The notes beneath the pieces were generated by a model. It was not told where the DNA came from and made no database searches. It saw only the letters and a program-made list of their open reading frames with translations. The position numbers and the translations under genes were made by a program. A stretch of 64,000 nucleotides of DNA from Paracoccus aerius. GTDB lineage: Bacteria > Pseudomonadota > Alphaproteobacteria > Rhodobacterales > Rhodobacteraceae. Positions 54,340-63,946 of this stretch are shown in pieces (positions within the stretch are counted from its first letter, which is position 1; each line of letters begins with the position of its first letter). The stretch lies in assembly GCF_014656455.1 (NCBI RefSeq), contig NZ_BNCL01000001.1, forward strand, positions 282,690 to 346,689. The letters run 5' to 3'.

Positions 54340-56141
54340 CAGGCGATCTCCGTAACTTTGCGGACGAGATATGTGGCGCGGGTGGTAACTGTGCCTTGCG
54401 ACGTAACGGATAGGGTGCGGGGGCTGGTATCGCCAGATGCAACCGTTGCCGTCCCGATGTAGAGGTTGGTCCTGACATCATCACCCTTGCTAGGCGCACC
54501 GGCAAAATCGGCGACTTCGGCATGGCCGACAGGGGTGCCCCACCAGCCTCCAGATGCCTTGCCACCGTTGCTACCGACCGTGAAGACAATGCGATCCCCA
54601 GGTGCGGTCGTGACGGTGGTCGAAAGGACGCTGCCGGTGGCGACAGATTGGGTTGTCACGACGGGCGTTCCCGAGATCATGCGTACGGCGCGGAATGCGT
54701 GGCACCCGGCAATCAGGGCGCTCGGCTTGTCCAGCGTGATGACGACATCGCCGGTCGTGCCGGTGGGGACCGCGGCCCACCACAGGCCCGTGCGCAGCTT
54801 GGGGTCGTTGCCGTTCGTCTGCATTGCCCGCTGCGTCGCCGCAACGCCCCTGATGCTGATCCCTGTGATAACTGCCGTTGTGTCGGTGATCAGGTAGGCG
54901 TTCAGGTCCAGTTCGATGAAGCGATCTGCGTTCGCCTCGCCCAGGGGCACGGCAGCAATCGTGTGCTGGGTCTGAGACGTGGTGTTGTAGACCGCGCCCG
55001 TCCCCGCCGAGGTATAGGAGGCTGGCTGTTGCGACGGCACTACGATGGAGTTGCTGGACACCATCTCGGATGTTCCGGACGCATCCGTTCCGGCTTCGCG
55101 ATAGGTTAGGGCTTTCCCACCATCTACGGCGCTATCGATCAGGTAATCCAGCGACGTGATGCCGGTTTCATCCTCGCCCCGATACCATTCCCCAAAGATG
55201 GTCGCACTGCTGTGCAGGGATCCGTACAGGCCTGGCCGCGCGGTCAGTTTCTGCCCGTGGGCAGGCGTGCCGCTGATGGACGGCGCAATGAGGGAGACGG
55301 GGCCGGTGCCAAGATCAGAAGGCGCGGCAACCGTTAGATCCCCGGCATAGGCAGGATGCTGGCCGATCGTGAAACTGAACGGATCGGACTGCGGGGTCAC
55401 GTTGTTGAGGATGACCTTGTTGTCGGCTGTCGTGGTGGCGGAAGGGCTTGCGGGCACTACGTCATAGACAAAGGGCAGCGAGGTATATCCAGCTTTGGTG
55501 GCCGCGCCGCTGACGTTCACCGTGTCGTCGGTCGGGGCCGTCCCGCTGCGTGCCGTGCCAGCACCCACCAGAGGGACGCTGGCTGAAACCTCATTCGCGT
55601 CGAGGCTAACGTTGAACGTGATGGTGAAAGGCTGGCCCGCGACCAACGGGCTTGGTTCGATGCTGACAATCTCGATGGCAGGCTCCTGCTGGGCTGCTTC
55701 GATGGTCAGCTTGAACGACACCGGGTCAGACTGACCGGCCGCATTCACCCCGCGCACTGCGAAGGATGTTTCCTCCAAGGCCGATGAAGCATCGAAGACC
55801 AGATCGTAGCCGTCGATCACAGCCGCAGCAACTGCGGGGCTGATGACGTAGCTGGTGGCGCCCGCGAACTTGGTGCGCAGATCGGTCGCGGGAACAGACT
55901 GACCCACGGTATAGCTCCGGTCCGCGATGCCGCCGATAATCGCGGGCACCTGACCAGAAGGCGGCTCCTCAACCGTCAGGCTCTCCGTCTTGGCGACGGA
56001 AGGCAGGACGCCATCAGAGGCCATCCACGTGGCGACGTATTCACCAGCTGGCGCGTTCAGGATGCGTCCGCCAATGATCTCGCTGGTTACATCGATGCCA
56101 TCGCGGGTGAGTAGCAGGGTTACTGCTATGTCATCAGCCAT
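54339..56141 (-). CDS. Phage tail/baseplate-associated protein with Ig-like domains
   Basis: A 600-residue protein of repeated beta domains: PAIIGGIADRSYTVGQ, IVSIEPSPLVAGQPFTITFNVS (Ig-like), SGTPAHGQKLTARPG and a concanavalin-like/fibronectin-like second half (DRFIELDLNAYLITDTTAV, GWWGTPVGHAEVADFAG). Such proteins decorate virions. It is preceded by a terminator and a perfect palindrome, so it probably has its own promoter, and translation continues into the spike gene. Confidence 0.7.
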   Translation of the reverse strand: MADDIAVTLLLTRDGIDVTSEIIGGRILNAPAGEYVATWMASDGVLPSVAKTESLTVEEPPSGQVPAIIGGIADRSYTVGQSVPATDLRTKFAGATSYVISPAVAAAVIDGYDLVFDASSALEETSFAVRGVNAAGQSDPVSFKLTIEAAQQEPAIEIVSIEPSPLVAGQPFTITFNVSLDANEVSASVPLVGAGTARSGTAPTDDTVNVSGAATKAGYTSLPFVYDVVPASPSATTTADNKVILNNVTPQSDPFSFTIGQHPAYAGDLTVAAPSDLGTGPVSLIAPSISGTPAHGQKLTARPGLYGSLHSSATIFGEWYRGEDETGITSLDYLIDSAVDGGKALTYREAGTDASGTSEMVSSNSIVVPSQQPASYTSAGTGAVYNTTSQTQHTIAAVPLGEANADRFIELDLNAYLITDTTAVITGISIRGVAATQRAMQTNGNDPKLRTGLWWAAVPTGTTGDVVITLDKPSALIAGCHAFRAVRMISGTPVVTTQSVATGSVLSTTVTTAPGDRIVFTVGSNGGKASGGWWGTPVGHAEVADFAGAPSKGDDVRTNLYIGTATVASGDTSPRTLSVTSQGTVTTRATYLVRKVTEIA

Positions 56142-56160
56142 TGCGAACTCCGGAGTTGAT

Positions 56161-56174
56161 GCGGTTGCAACCGC
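56161..56174. promoter_or_regulatory. Perfect 14-bp palindrome before the Ig-like tail gene
   Basis: GCGGTTGCAACCGC reads the same on both strands and lies 20 bases before the start codon of the Ig-like gene, just after the terminator at 56180. It may be an operator or a structured 5' leader. Confidence 0.45.
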
Positions 56175-56179
56175 GCATG

Positions 56180-56199
56180 AAAAAGCCCGCCGCAGCGGG
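56180..56199 (-). terminator. Intrinsic terminator inside the tail operon
   Basis: On the minus strand CCCGC and GCGGG form a stem around TGCG, followed by CTTTTT. It lies between the 41-residue gene and the Ig-like gene, so the last two large tail genes need read-through or their own promoter. Confidence 0.75.
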
Positions 56200-56227
56200 T
56201 GGATGGGATGCGTCTTGGCGTTAGCGT

Positions 56228-56353
56228 CTATGCGACCAGAACCACCCGCCAGCCTGCGGGGCAGTTTCGATCTGCGGTCAGCGCCAGGTCAGGCCTGGCC
56301 GCCTGCCACTCGCGGGCGATGCTGCCATCAGGGTGGATCAGGCGGGCAGTCAT
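56228..56353 (-). CDS. Short phage protein (41 aa)
   Basis: [20 protein letters not shown], ending in GWRVVLVA. It overlaps the preceding gene by ATGA, uses typical codons and has one tryptophan pair. Probably a small tail-assembly or chaperone peptide. Not recognised. Confidence 0.55.
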   Translation of the reverse strand: MTARLIHPDGSIAREWQAARPDLALTADRNCPAGWRVVLVA

Positions 56354-56505
56354 TTCTTTGCAGGCTCCTGCGCCTGCTGCTGGGCCTCGATCTGCTGGCT
56401 GATATGATCGATCACCGGCCGGGCAATGCGGTGGGGCATCTCGTTCAGCGCGGCGCCGATGATCTGCAGTTGCTGGTCATCAAAGGTCAGGGTGATCACG
56501 GTCAT
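56350..56505 (-). CDS. Short phage protein (51 aa)
   Basis: [21 protein letters not shown], then a helix rich in glutamine ([17 protein letters not shown]). Overlaps the tail-fibre gene and the next gene by ATGA each. The tight packing is the main support. Confidence 0.6.
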   Translation of the reverse strand: MTVITLTFDDQQLQIIGAALNEMPHRIARPVIDHISQQIEAQQQAQEPAKK

Positions 56506-57977
56506 GCTCCAATCAGGCCATGAGTTGTGTTGTCGTCAATGAGCGCCTTCACCCGCTCAGCAAGCTGGGAAAGTGTCACGGTGGCTGTGTCGAATGTGGC
56601 TCGGGTGGCGGTTCCAGTGGGCACCCCCCAGCCCGTACGCCGCGTGGTCAGAAGGCGCACACCGTTCCGGCCAAAGTCCATCTCATTGATGCTGAGGAGA
56701 CTGACGCCGTCATAGGAAAGGCGCTGAGCGGCGCCAGGCCGATTGCCGAAGACGATCCGCTGGCTAGCGCCTAATATGATCGCCGCATTGCCCGCGAAAG
56801 TCGCTTCGGCAAAAGAAACTCCGTACTGGAAATTACCTTTTTCAAAACGGAGACCGCCATAACGATTGGCATAGGTTGATGCACCTTGGAGGCGCAGGGC
56901 TTCGCCATTTCCCAGAACACTAGAGGGATCGCCAGGGTTAGGCATAACGGCATCTTGCAACACCATAAGCCCAGTGTACCACTTGGACATGGGGTTAGTG
57001 GCACCTCGACCGCCGATATAAACGCCCATAGTGCCTGGGGCGGTCACATCATGCTCAAGCGTCACGGCAACGCCACGCGACGTGTTGAAGACCGTAGGAG
57101 TAGACTGCCACCCCGCATCCGGCCCTTTCTTGACGACGTTGACCTCAATGCCAATCAGGTGACGGCTGCCTGCCTCGGTGTCGGTCGCGTAGAACCAGCC
57201 GCCCCACCCGCCCTTGTCGCCAGCAGCTTCAACTCGCGCTCGGCCATGAACCCCGACCAAATCACCGGAGCCATCCGTGAAAGTTGCCACGCCAGTAACG
57301 GCCGCTCCACCGAAAGCACTGCCGCCGATCCGGTTGAGCGAACCGTAGATCGCCCCTGAGTCCCATCCCCCATTGGGCGCGTCCGTGTCCGAAACTTTGG
57401 TAGCCATGAAGATCGGTTCAGCGGCATGGGATGGATACTGAGCCGTGCCTGCCGAGGCGCGCTTCCATAGGGCCGTCTGAATGAAGCCAGACCCATAGAT
57501 GCTGCGGATATTTTCGATGCCGATGTACTTTTTGTTCTCGTACTCAACCGCCTGAGCGCGCAACAGACCAGTTGCCCAAGCATGCGCCGCGCGCTCAACG
57601 TTGATGTCGTTGGTGACGCCATCGCCGGCCGCGCCAAAGTGCTCAAGCGCGGCTTGTCCCGCAGTCCATCCACCGCCAAGCAGCTCCCCGTCCGGATCGC
57701 TCACCCATTCGACTAGCCGACCCCCAACGAGGGCCGAAATGCGTTTTTGTTCTGCTCGTTTGGGCGCGGCGAGAGCGGCGGCATAGCTGGCGTGGGGGAC
57801 AGCGGCAGCGCGACCATCATCTGCGGCCTGCTTGGCCTCTGTAGCCTTTCCATCAGCATCAGCTACAGCCTGCTGCGTGTCGGCTAGCACCTGATCCTGC
57901 GCCCCCTGGGTTTGGCGGATGACCTTGATGTCCCCACCAATGGCCGCAGCTAGGGCGGCTGACCGTTGATCGCTCAT
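56502..57977 (-). CDS. Tail fibre-like protein
   Basis: A 491-residue fibre: a helical/coiled front ([23 protein letters not shown]), an alternating glycine-rich beta body, and the end [29 protein letters not shown], a coiled trimer-forming tail often seen at the tips of phage fibres. Overlaps both neighbours by four bases. Confidence 0.72.
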   Translation of the reverse strand: MSDQRSAALAAAIGGDIKVIRQTQGAQDQVLADTQQAVADADGKATEAKQAADDGRAAAVPHASYAAALAAPKRAEQKRISALVGGRLVEWVSDPDGELLGGGWTAGQAALEHFGAAGDGVTNDINVERAAHAWATGLLRAQAVEYENKKYIGIENIRSIYGSGFIQTALWKRASAGTAQYPSHAAEPIFMATKVSDTDAPNGGWDSGAIYGSLNRIGGSAFGGAAVTGVATFTDGSGDLVGVHGRARVEAAGDKGGWGGWFYATDTEAGSRHLIGIEVNVVKKGPDAGWQSTPTVFNTSRGVAVTLEHDVTAPGTMGVYIGGRGATNPMSKWYTGLMVLQDAVMPNPGDPSSVLGNGEALRLQGASTYANRYGGLRFEKGNFQYGVSFAEATFAGNAAIILGASQRIVFGNRPGAAQRLSYDGVSLLSINEMDFGRNGVRLLTTRRTGWGVPTGTATRATFDTATVTLSQLAERVKALIDDNTTHGLIGA

Positions 57978-58447
57978 TGCTGTGCCTGCTCATAAATTGC
58001 GACAAGATCGATGCCGCCCTGGATCGAGGCGGCGGGCGGGATGATGACGAGGTCGAGGCCGTCCATGGTTAGGGCGCCGCCGGTCAGGACGATTTCCGGA
58101 TCATCGACAGGATCAGACACTTTCGGGCCTTCATCACGTGACCCATCAGCCCGCACAAAGATCAGCCGGCCGTCTTCGAACTCGATATTGACGATCGTTC
58201 CGTCAGGCAGTTGGATGCCGTCCAGCCGGGAAGCCAGTTCTGCGATCTTCTCATTCAGGCCAGGCACTACGCCCATGTCCTGCAGCACCTGAACAGCGGC
58301 GCTGATCTGCGGCGACAGGTCGTTTGCCGTCGCAGCCGTACTGGCTGCCGCTTGCGCCCGTTCAGCAGCCTTCGTGATGCTGACCAGCAATGAGATAAGG
58401 GACGCCGGCAGGCCAGCGGCCCGCAGCGTGCGTTCATCCAATGTCAT
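57974..58447 (-). CDS. Phage tail-associated protein (157 aa)
   Basis: A helical first half (SLLVSITKAAERAQAAASTAATAND) and a beta second half with a DGTIVNIEFEDGRLIFVRADG segment. It lies between gpD and the fibre gene and shares the fibre's reading overlap. Perhaps a fibre adaptor. No family recognised. Confidence 0.62.
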   Translation of the reverse strand: MTLDERTLRAAGLPASLISLLVSITKAAERAQAAASTAATANDLSPQISAAVQVLQDMGVVPGLNEKIAELASRLDGIQLPDGTIVNIEFEDGRLIFVRADGSRDEGPKVSDPVDDPEIVLTGGALTMDGLDLVIIPPAASIQGGIDLVAIYEQAQQ

Positions 58448-58452
58448 GAGGG

Positions 58453-59436
58453 TTAGTCCTTTATCGAACCGCTGATGTCGGTTGTGTAGCCGTTGGCCTT
58501 GCTGAACCGGTGGGTGGCTTCTTCGATGATCAAGGGCAGCCCATCCACGCCAGGCCGGACGCCAGAGAATTGCACAGGTGCCCCGGCCCTGATGGTCGGA
58601 TCGCCAATCAGAGACGCCGTGAACTGCAGCTTCTTGCGGCCCAGCGATCCGGCCTTGGCTTCGGCTGCCGCCTTTGCCTCATCCCGTGTGGCGAACGGCT
58701 GACCGATCTCGAATTCCGCGTCTGAGTCTTTGTCACCCTGAACCGTCACCGACCGCTTGCGGCCCGTGGTCCGATCCATCCAGGTTGCCTTGACTGTCCG
58801 ATAAACAGACCGGGTTGAAAACGTGACCCTGCAGGATCCTGTGATTAGCGTTGCCGGGGTGACGACCAAGCCCGTCAGAGGCTTTCCTGTTGCCGACTGC
58901 CCTGCCCCGCGTTTCGCAAAGACCAGCCGGCCATCCTTGATCGAGAACAGCGCGCCGTGGCGCTCTGCCAGACGCTCCAGAAAGGCGGCATTGCTTTCCG
59001 CGATCTGCCCTAGCCATTCGTAGTGAAAGGCCCCCAGAGCGGCGTCCACGACCGGCTGAACGCCAATCTCGCCCGCGATATCCGCGATCACGTCTTTCAG
59101 GCTGACCTGATCCCAGTGGCGGCGCCGCATTTCCTTGACGGGTCCGCCCATCTCGGCTGCCTTGCCGTGGATGGTGATGGCATAAGGCAGGCATTCGACT
59201 TCCACTTCCTCGGCCAGATAGCTGCCCATCGGAACGAGATTTTCGCCGTAGCCCAACGACACTGCGATCCGCGCGCCTGGCTGTGGAATTTCAGCAGGCG
59301 GATTGTCGTCCAGCTTGAGGCGCACGCTGTCAGACGAAACGCCGTCACGATCCACGATCTCGCATTCAGACAGCCGGCGCAGGAAGTCATTCGTGACGGC
59401 CTTGCCGTTCACGGTCACAACACATTGCGGCTTCAT
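58453..59436 (-). CDS. Late control protein D-like tail hub (gpD)
   Basis: A 327-residue member of the P2 gpD/Mu gp44-like hub family that forms the central baseplate ring of contractile tails. SDSVRLKLDDNPPAEIPQPGARIAVSLGYGE, the SNAAFLERLAERHGALFSIKDGRLVF core and a final EEATHRFSKANGYTTDISGSIK are typical. It follows gpX by three bases. Confidence 0.9.
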   Translation of the reverse strand: MKPQCVVTVNGKAVTNDFLRRLSECEIVDRDGVSSDSVRLKLDDNPPAEIPQPGARIAVSLGYGENLVPMGSYLAEEVEVECLPYAITIHGKAAEMGGPVKEMRRRHWDQVSLKDVIADIAGEIGVQPVVDAALGAFHYEWLGQIAESNAAFLERLAERHGALFSIKDGRLVFAKRGAGQSATGKPLTGLVVTPATLITGSCRVTFSTRSVYRTVKATWMDRTTGRKRSVTVQGDKDSDAEFEIGQPFATRDEAKAAAEAKAGSLGRKKLQFTASLIGDPTIRAGAPVQFSGVRPGVDGLPLIIEEATHRFSKANGYTTDISGSIKD

Positions 59437-59439
59437 CGG

Positions 59440-59646
59440 TCAGTCCCAGAGCCGGATGACAGGGTCGGTCTGCACAGCCGACGCGACCTCTGGCAGAACG
59501 ATCGCCACGCCACCTGGAAGGATCGCGCCCAGCGCGGCAAGGCCACGGTTGGCGTCATAGACCGCCTCGGCAAAGCCGCTCTCATCGCCGTAGTGGCGGC
59601 GGCAGATCAGGTCCACGGTTTCGCCCGCGATGCTGGTGACGATCAT
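59440..59646 (-). CDS. Tail protein X (gpX, LysM-like)
   Basis: A 68-residue LysM-like protein: ETVDLICRRHYGDESGFAEAVYDANRGLAAL, with the GxxIVLPE end. P2 gpX binds the baseplate hub and perhaps peptidoglycan. ATGA overlap with gpU. Confidence 0.88.
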   Translation of the reverse strand: MIVTSIAGETVDLICRRHYGDESGFAEAVYDANRGLAALGAILPGGVAIVLPEVASAVQTDPVIRLWD

Positions 59647-60086
59647 AGCAGCTGCAACACGGTTCCGACTGCGGCAGACATCAGGTTCATTTCTCCCTCA
59701 TAGCCCCGTAAGTCGATCGTGTAGGCGTTCTTCATCGGGCGCCCGTTCTGGTCGATAAAGCCGTGGTCCTCGGAAATCCGCTCCACGACAAAAATCCCGA
59801 AGGCGTTAAACGGTGCGCCGCCCAGGCTGACCAGCGTCAGGGGTTGGCCCTGCTTTGCCGCCAACTTGATCCCTTCGAGGGACCAGTCGCCGCCGAACTC
59901 GTCGAACAGTGCGCCGCTGATCGTTTCCGTGCGCCCCCTGCCCCCGGTCCATTGCAGGCGGTCGAAGCCACCAGCAACCGGTGTAGAAACCCAGCTTGTG
60001 TCCTGATCCCGGCAGCGTCCGTCAAACGAGAAGCCGCGCGCGGTGAACTGGAAAAAGCCCAGCGACATGACGACAGGACCAGCCAT
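59643..60086 (-). CDS. Tail protein U (gpU-like)
   Basis: A 147-residue P2 gpU-type protein: LGFFQFTARGFSFDGRCRDQDTSWV, GGRGRTETISGALFDEFGGD and RPMKNAYTIDLRGYEG. gpU works at the tail tip or baseplate. The ATG that overlaps the tape-measure stop (TGATG) is the better start than the TTG one codon earlier. Confidence 0.88.
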   Translation of the reverse strand: MAGPVVMSLGFFQFTARGFSFDGRCRDQDTSWVSTPVAGGFDRLQWTGGRGRTETISGALFDEFGGDWSLEGIKLAAKQGQPLTLVSLGGAPFNAFGIFVVERISEDHGFIDQNGRPMKNAYTIDLRGYEGEMNLMSAAVGTVLQLL

Positions 60087-62464
60087 CAATACGGATCCGT
60101 GAATGTGCCACGCAGTTCAGCCTGCACTTCGCGGCCGATTTCGCGGGAGATGTCGCGGGCACTGGCGTTGGCACCGCCCTGTACGATGATGTTGCCAAAG
60201 GTCACGTTCATTGGGCGGCTGCCTTGCGAAGGCGCAGACCGCGAAGGCATAGCCGAAGGACGGGCGCGGCGGGACAGGTCCGCCAGCCGCTTGGCCTGGT
60301 TGGCATGGGCCACCCAGCCCGCACGGGACGGATAGACGATCTCGGGGCCGCGCTCCCCGACCAGTGTAGGGACTCGACCTCGCATATGACCGCCTACCGC
60401 CTTGGCCTGTTCGAAGGTGCCGGTTGCTGGGTTATAGGTTCCAAGGTCAGGCTGATCGGACCGGCCTCCGGAAAGGATGCTCCTCCACGGCCCGCTGATC
60501 TCGTCGGCCATGGCTTTAACTCGCTCAAGAAGCCCGCTGAACTTTGCCTCCATGCCATCCCACAACTTCTGGATCATCTCGCTACCGATCGTCAGCAGCT
60601 TTCCAGGAAGCGCAGCGAAGTAATCGATTAGATCAGACGTCATCTTGGACGCACGGGCGCGAAGATCGGCTTGTTCCCCTTCGGTTAGGATTTCTCGGGT
60701 GAACAGCCCGCCAACGAGGTTTCGGGCAAACTCCGCTGCCGCCCTGATTTTCTCGTCCACGAAGGCGAAGGCTTCGCCAAGATCCTCAATAACAGGGCTT
60801 AGGGGCTTCAAGATCGGCTCTAGCTTTTCCATGACCGGAGCAAACTTCTCGCTAATCGCTGCGCCTACTCCGCTGACAATTGCGCTGACCCTGTCCCAAT
60901 ATTTCCAGGCCAGTCCTACCGCACCGACGGCGACTGCTACGCCAAGCCAGACCGGGGCACTGATACCCGCGATGACGGCCCCAACAGCAGCAAGACCTTG
61001 TGACACTGCGGTAAGGCCCGTCACCCCCGCAAGACCGCGCAAGCCAGCACCAATCTTGTCGATCAAGCCGACTTTGGACCCGTCCATTTTAGCAAGTGCG
61101 CATCGCAAGCGAATGCTTTCTCCCACTGCCCCGGCCATGGATGCCCCCGCTCTGCCTATTGTTCCCATGCCAAGGGCAAGAAGGTTCAGAACGCCGGCCC
61201 TCCCTGTCAGACCGGCAAAGCGCAGGGCCAGCAGAGCCACGCGCAGGCTGATCAGCGCGCCCGTTACGGCAATGATGCGGGCGGTCAGTTCGGGGTTGAT
61301 CCTGATCCAGTCGCGGATGGCGACGATGATCGGTGTGATCTGCTCCATCACCTGCGTCAGGATCGGGAACAGCGTTTCTCCCAAAGCGATGCTCAGGGCG
61401 TTCAGGCGGTTCCGGAAGGTTTGCACGGTCGCGCCAAAGGTCTTCATCCTATTACGGAACTCGGCAAGCGACGATCCGGCATAGAGAGACTGATCCGCCA
61501 CCATGCCGACGCTATCATGCACTAGGGAAAGGTTAGTCAGCAGGGGCCCCAAGGCACGAGCTTCATCCCCGAACAAATCGCTGGAAATAGCCGCCTGCAT
61601 CTCTTTCGGAAGTTGCGACAGCCGTTCCATCACATCGACTGTGGTGCCGACTGCATCTTCCTGCATCCGCTTAGCCACGTCACTCGCATTCAGGCCCAAC
61701 TGAGAATACGCAGCGTTTTGACGCTTGGTGGCGCTCGTGCCTCGTGTCAGCGCCCGCCCCATGTTCATGAAGCTGGTTGCGGCCACATCACTCTCTGCGC
61801 CGGCAGAAATCATGGCCGAGGCAAAGGCTGCGGTCTGTTCGGCTGTATAACCGTATTGCCTGCCCTGAGCGCCCGCCCGCCTCACTACGTCAAGAACCTG
61901 TGCAGCACTGGATGCCTGGGCGTTCGACAGATGGTTCATGGCATCTGACAGGCTGACCACCTCATCAATCGTCAGGTCAAGGCCGGTCATCATCTTCGCC
62001 ATCGCATCTCCGGCTTCCCCGGCGCTGATGTCGAAGGCCACGCCAATCTGCGCGGCCTCGCGCGTGAACCGCGTCAGGTCAGCCCCTGCGATGCCCGCCT
62101 GCCCCGCTGCCGCCGCGATTTCCGCCAGGCCCGTGACGGCAATCGGCAGTTCCGTGGACATCTGAACCAGTTCATCCTGAAATTGCCGGAAAGCTTCAGG
62201 TGTTGGGAAGTCCACGACCTTGCGAACATCAGCCATTGCTGACTCAAGATCCATTGCCGCGCGCACCGGCTGAGCCATCGCTAGCGCAAAACCAGTCGCC
62301 TGCGCTGCTGCCGTTACCAGCTTGCTGCCGATTTGGCTGGCGCGCTCATTCGTTGCCGCGATCCGGCTATTAAGCCGATCCATCTGAGCCTGAATGCCAC
62401 GCGCAGGTGCAGTCACGCGATCAACTAGCGACAGGATCAATTGAGACTGCAGGGTCTTTGCCAT
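60086..62464 (-). CDS. Tail tape measure protein
   Basis: A 792-residue phage tape measure protein that sets tail length. SLVDRVTAPARGIQAQMDRLN, then the TMP core domain (FPTPEAFRQFQDELVQMSTELPIAVTGLAEIAAAAGQAGIAGADL-type segments), and several transmembrane-like helices in the middle. The C-terminal third is helical. Upstream extra codons are possible, but GAGAGG lies before this ATG. It marks a contractile-tail phage. Confidence 0.92.
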   Translation of the reverse strand: MAKTLQSQLILSLVDRVTAPARGIQAQMDRLNSRIAATNERASQIGSKLVTAAAQATGFALAMAQPVRAAMDLESAMADVRKVVDFPTPEAFRQFQDELVQMSTELPIAVTGLAEIAAAAGQAGIAGADLTRFTREAAQIGVAFDISAGEAGDAMAKMMTGLDLTIDEVVSLSDAMNHLSNAQASSAAQVLDVVRRAGAQGRQYGYTAEQTAAFASAMISAGAESDVAATSFMNMGRALTRGTSATKRQNAAYSQLGLNASDVAKRMQEDAVGTTVDVMERLSQLPKEMQAAISSDLFGDEARALGPLLTNLSLVHDSVGMVADQSLYAGSSLAEFRNRMKTFGATVQTFRNRLNALSIALGETLFPILTQVMEQITPIIVAIRDWIRINPELTARIIAVTGALISLRVALLALRFAGLTGRAGVLNLLALGMGTIGRAGASMAGAVGESIRLRCALAKMDGSKVGLIDKIGAGLRGLAGVTGLTAVSQGLAAVGAVIAGISAPVWLGVAVAVGAVGLAWKYWDRVSAIVSGVGAAISEKFAPVMEKLEPILKPLSPVIEDLGEAFAFVDEKIRAAAEFARNLVGGLFTREILTEGEQADLRARASKMTSDLIDYFAALPGKLLTIGSEMIQKLWDGMEAKFSGLLERVKAMADEISGPWRSILSGGRSDQPDLGTYNPATGTFEQAKAVGGHMRGRVPTLVGERGPEIVYPSRAGWVAHANQAKRLADLSRRARPSAMPSRSAPSQGSRPMNVTFGNIIVQGGANASARDISREIGREVQAELRGTFTDPY

Positions 62465-62953
62465 ACGGCACCTCTCGAAAAGAGATAAGCGGCCCAGGGG
62501 CCGCTTGAGTTGAGGCAGTGGTAGTTCCATCATTGCCGAGCATCAGTGTGGAGACCGGCAATGGATTATCTTGGGGCTATCTTGTTTTTCGTCGGCATAG
62601 CAGCGACAGGAGTTTATCTGCTGCGAGCCATATTTATTCATAATCGGAGCCGAAAGCTGAGCCGCGCGGGGATCAGCTTTGGATTGGCGCTAGTCGGATT
62701 TATTATAGTCGGTACCTCCGACAAACCAACAGAGCCCACGGCAAGCACCACGGCCGCGTCCAAAATCGATGGGTCCAAGCCCCCACCAACAGAAGTGGCC
62801 GCTGAAACCTCTCAGTCTGAAAACGGCGAGGAATACTTGATCACCCTCCAGCAGTTCATGGACCTTTCGCAGGATGACCGACTAGGGCCCGTGGACATTC
62901 ATGGTTCACATGCCATCTGATCTGTGATTCAGGCCTTCCAAATGGAGGTCTGA

Positions 62954-63235
62954 ATGGACGAGCAGCGGTTTGTGGTGACGGATGATATTTGGGCGCGTCT
63001 TGAACCTCATCTCCCCGGCAAGAAGAGCGACAGCGGTGTGACGGGCAAGGACAATCGCCTGTTCCTGGAGGCCGTTCTCTGGCGGGTGCGAACCGGTTTG
63101 CCCTGGCGGGATCTGCCATCGGAGTTCGGGAACTGGAACAGCGTGTTCCGCCGGTTCGCAGATGGGCCAAAGGGGGTGTTTTCGAGCGCCTTTTCGAAGA
63201 GATCCCCGGCGAGCCCGATTTCGAATACGCGCTGA
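62954..63235 (+). CDS. IS5-family transposase, orfA part
   Basis: A 93-residue frame starting MDEQRFVVTDDIWARLEPHL, with GGLPWRDLPSEFGNWNSVFRRF-like DUF4096/helix-turn-helix head typical of IS427 transposases. About residue 69 the family sequence moves to the -1 frame (RRWAKGGVFERLFEE), consistent with loss of one C near 63157; the remaining residues are out-of-frame. Confidence 0.8.
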   Translation: MDEQRFVVTDDIWARLEPHLPGKKSDSGVTGKDNRLFLEAVLWRVRTGLPWRDLPSEFGNWNSVFRRFADGPKGVFSSAFSKRSPASPISNTR

Positions 63236-63710
63236 TCGACGGCACCATTGTCCAGGCTCACCAGAAGGCGAGCGGCGCAAAAGGGGGACTCAGGCTCAGG
63301 CCATCGGGCGATCGCGCGGCGGACTGACTACAAAGATCGTGGCCTTGGTCGATGCCTTGGGCAACCTGTTCGACTTTGTTCTGCTGCCCGGCCAGGCTCA
63401 CGACCTGAAAGGCGTGGCACCGCTGATCGAGGACGTCGCCTTTGACGCCCTTCTGGCGGACAAGGCGTTTGATGCCGATGGGCTGCTTGCAGAACTGGAC
63501 GGGCGAGGTGCGAGTGCAGTCATCCCACCGAAGGCGAACCGCAAGATCAAGCGTGACTACGACAAACACGCCTACAGATGGCGGCACTTGGTCGAAAACT
63601 TCTTCGCGAAAATAAAGGAGTTCCGCGCCATCGCCACGCGCTACGAAAAGACCGCATGCAGCTACGCCGCCAATTGGCATCTCGCCGCAACCATCATCGC
63701 CTCACGATGA
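63162..63710 (+). CDS. IS5-family transposase, orfB part (likely inactive copy)
   Basis: From about codon 43 the frame reads TQAQAIGRSRGGLTTKIVALVDALG, with the second and third DDE residues in LLADKAFDAD and WRHLVENFF. The first catalytic aspartate (ALIDGTIVQAH, codon at 63238) lies in the intermediate frame. Reaching it from there needs a -1 shift at the run AAAAGGGGG (63279-63287), the normal programmed shift place in this group. With the extra upstream deletion two shifts are needed, so the copy is probably inactive. Confidence 0.75.
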   Translation: MGQRGCFRAPFRRDPRRARFRIRADRRHHCPGSPEGERRKRGTQAQAIGRSRGGLTTKIVALVDALGNLFDFVLLPGQAHDLKGVAPLIEDVAFDALLADKAFDADGLLAELDGRGASAVIPPKANRKIKRDYDKHAYRWRHLVENFFAKIKEFRAIATRYEKTACSYAANWHLAATIIASR

Positions 63711-63946
63711 ATGTCCACGGACCCTAGATCTGATCACTGCGATTTCGGACGCTCAAGGCCACCCGCGCGATGATCTTGAGCATTTCGTTTCCTGCATGGG
63801 TGATTTCGCGCCCAATAAAAATCCGGACCTACTTTTTCGTGACGTTTTTGGCTGGTGCGAGACTGAGCGCACCAACAACCGAGAACGGTTTACCAGCCAC
63901 TTCAACCATCTTGATGCGTAAGCGTTAGCTGGACAGCACCTACTGC

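Larger units (their letters stand above)
62886..63723 (+). mobile_element. IS5-family (IS427-like) insertion sequence, 838 bp
   Basis: Ends are GGCCCGTGGACATTCAT (left) and GGTCCGTGGACATTCAT (reverse of right), 16 of 17 matching. CTAG flanks both sides as the target duplication. It carries a DDE transposase split over overlapping frames. Insertion into the phage membrane gene is clear because removal restores the frame. Confidence 0.93.
62561..63921 (+). pseudogene. Phage membrane protein gene interrupted by an IS
   Basis: The left part reads MDYLGAILFFVGIAATGVYLLRA, with two membrane helices (about 3-25 and 39-51) and a threonine/serine linker, and stops at CTAG (62882-62885). The right part resumes at 63728 with DLITAISDAQGHPRDDLEHF and ends SHFNHLDA before TAA. 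Joining them across one CTAG copy gives an uninterrupted 172-residue frame. GGAG lies before the ATG. Function unknown; as written the gene is broken. Confidence 0.85.
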
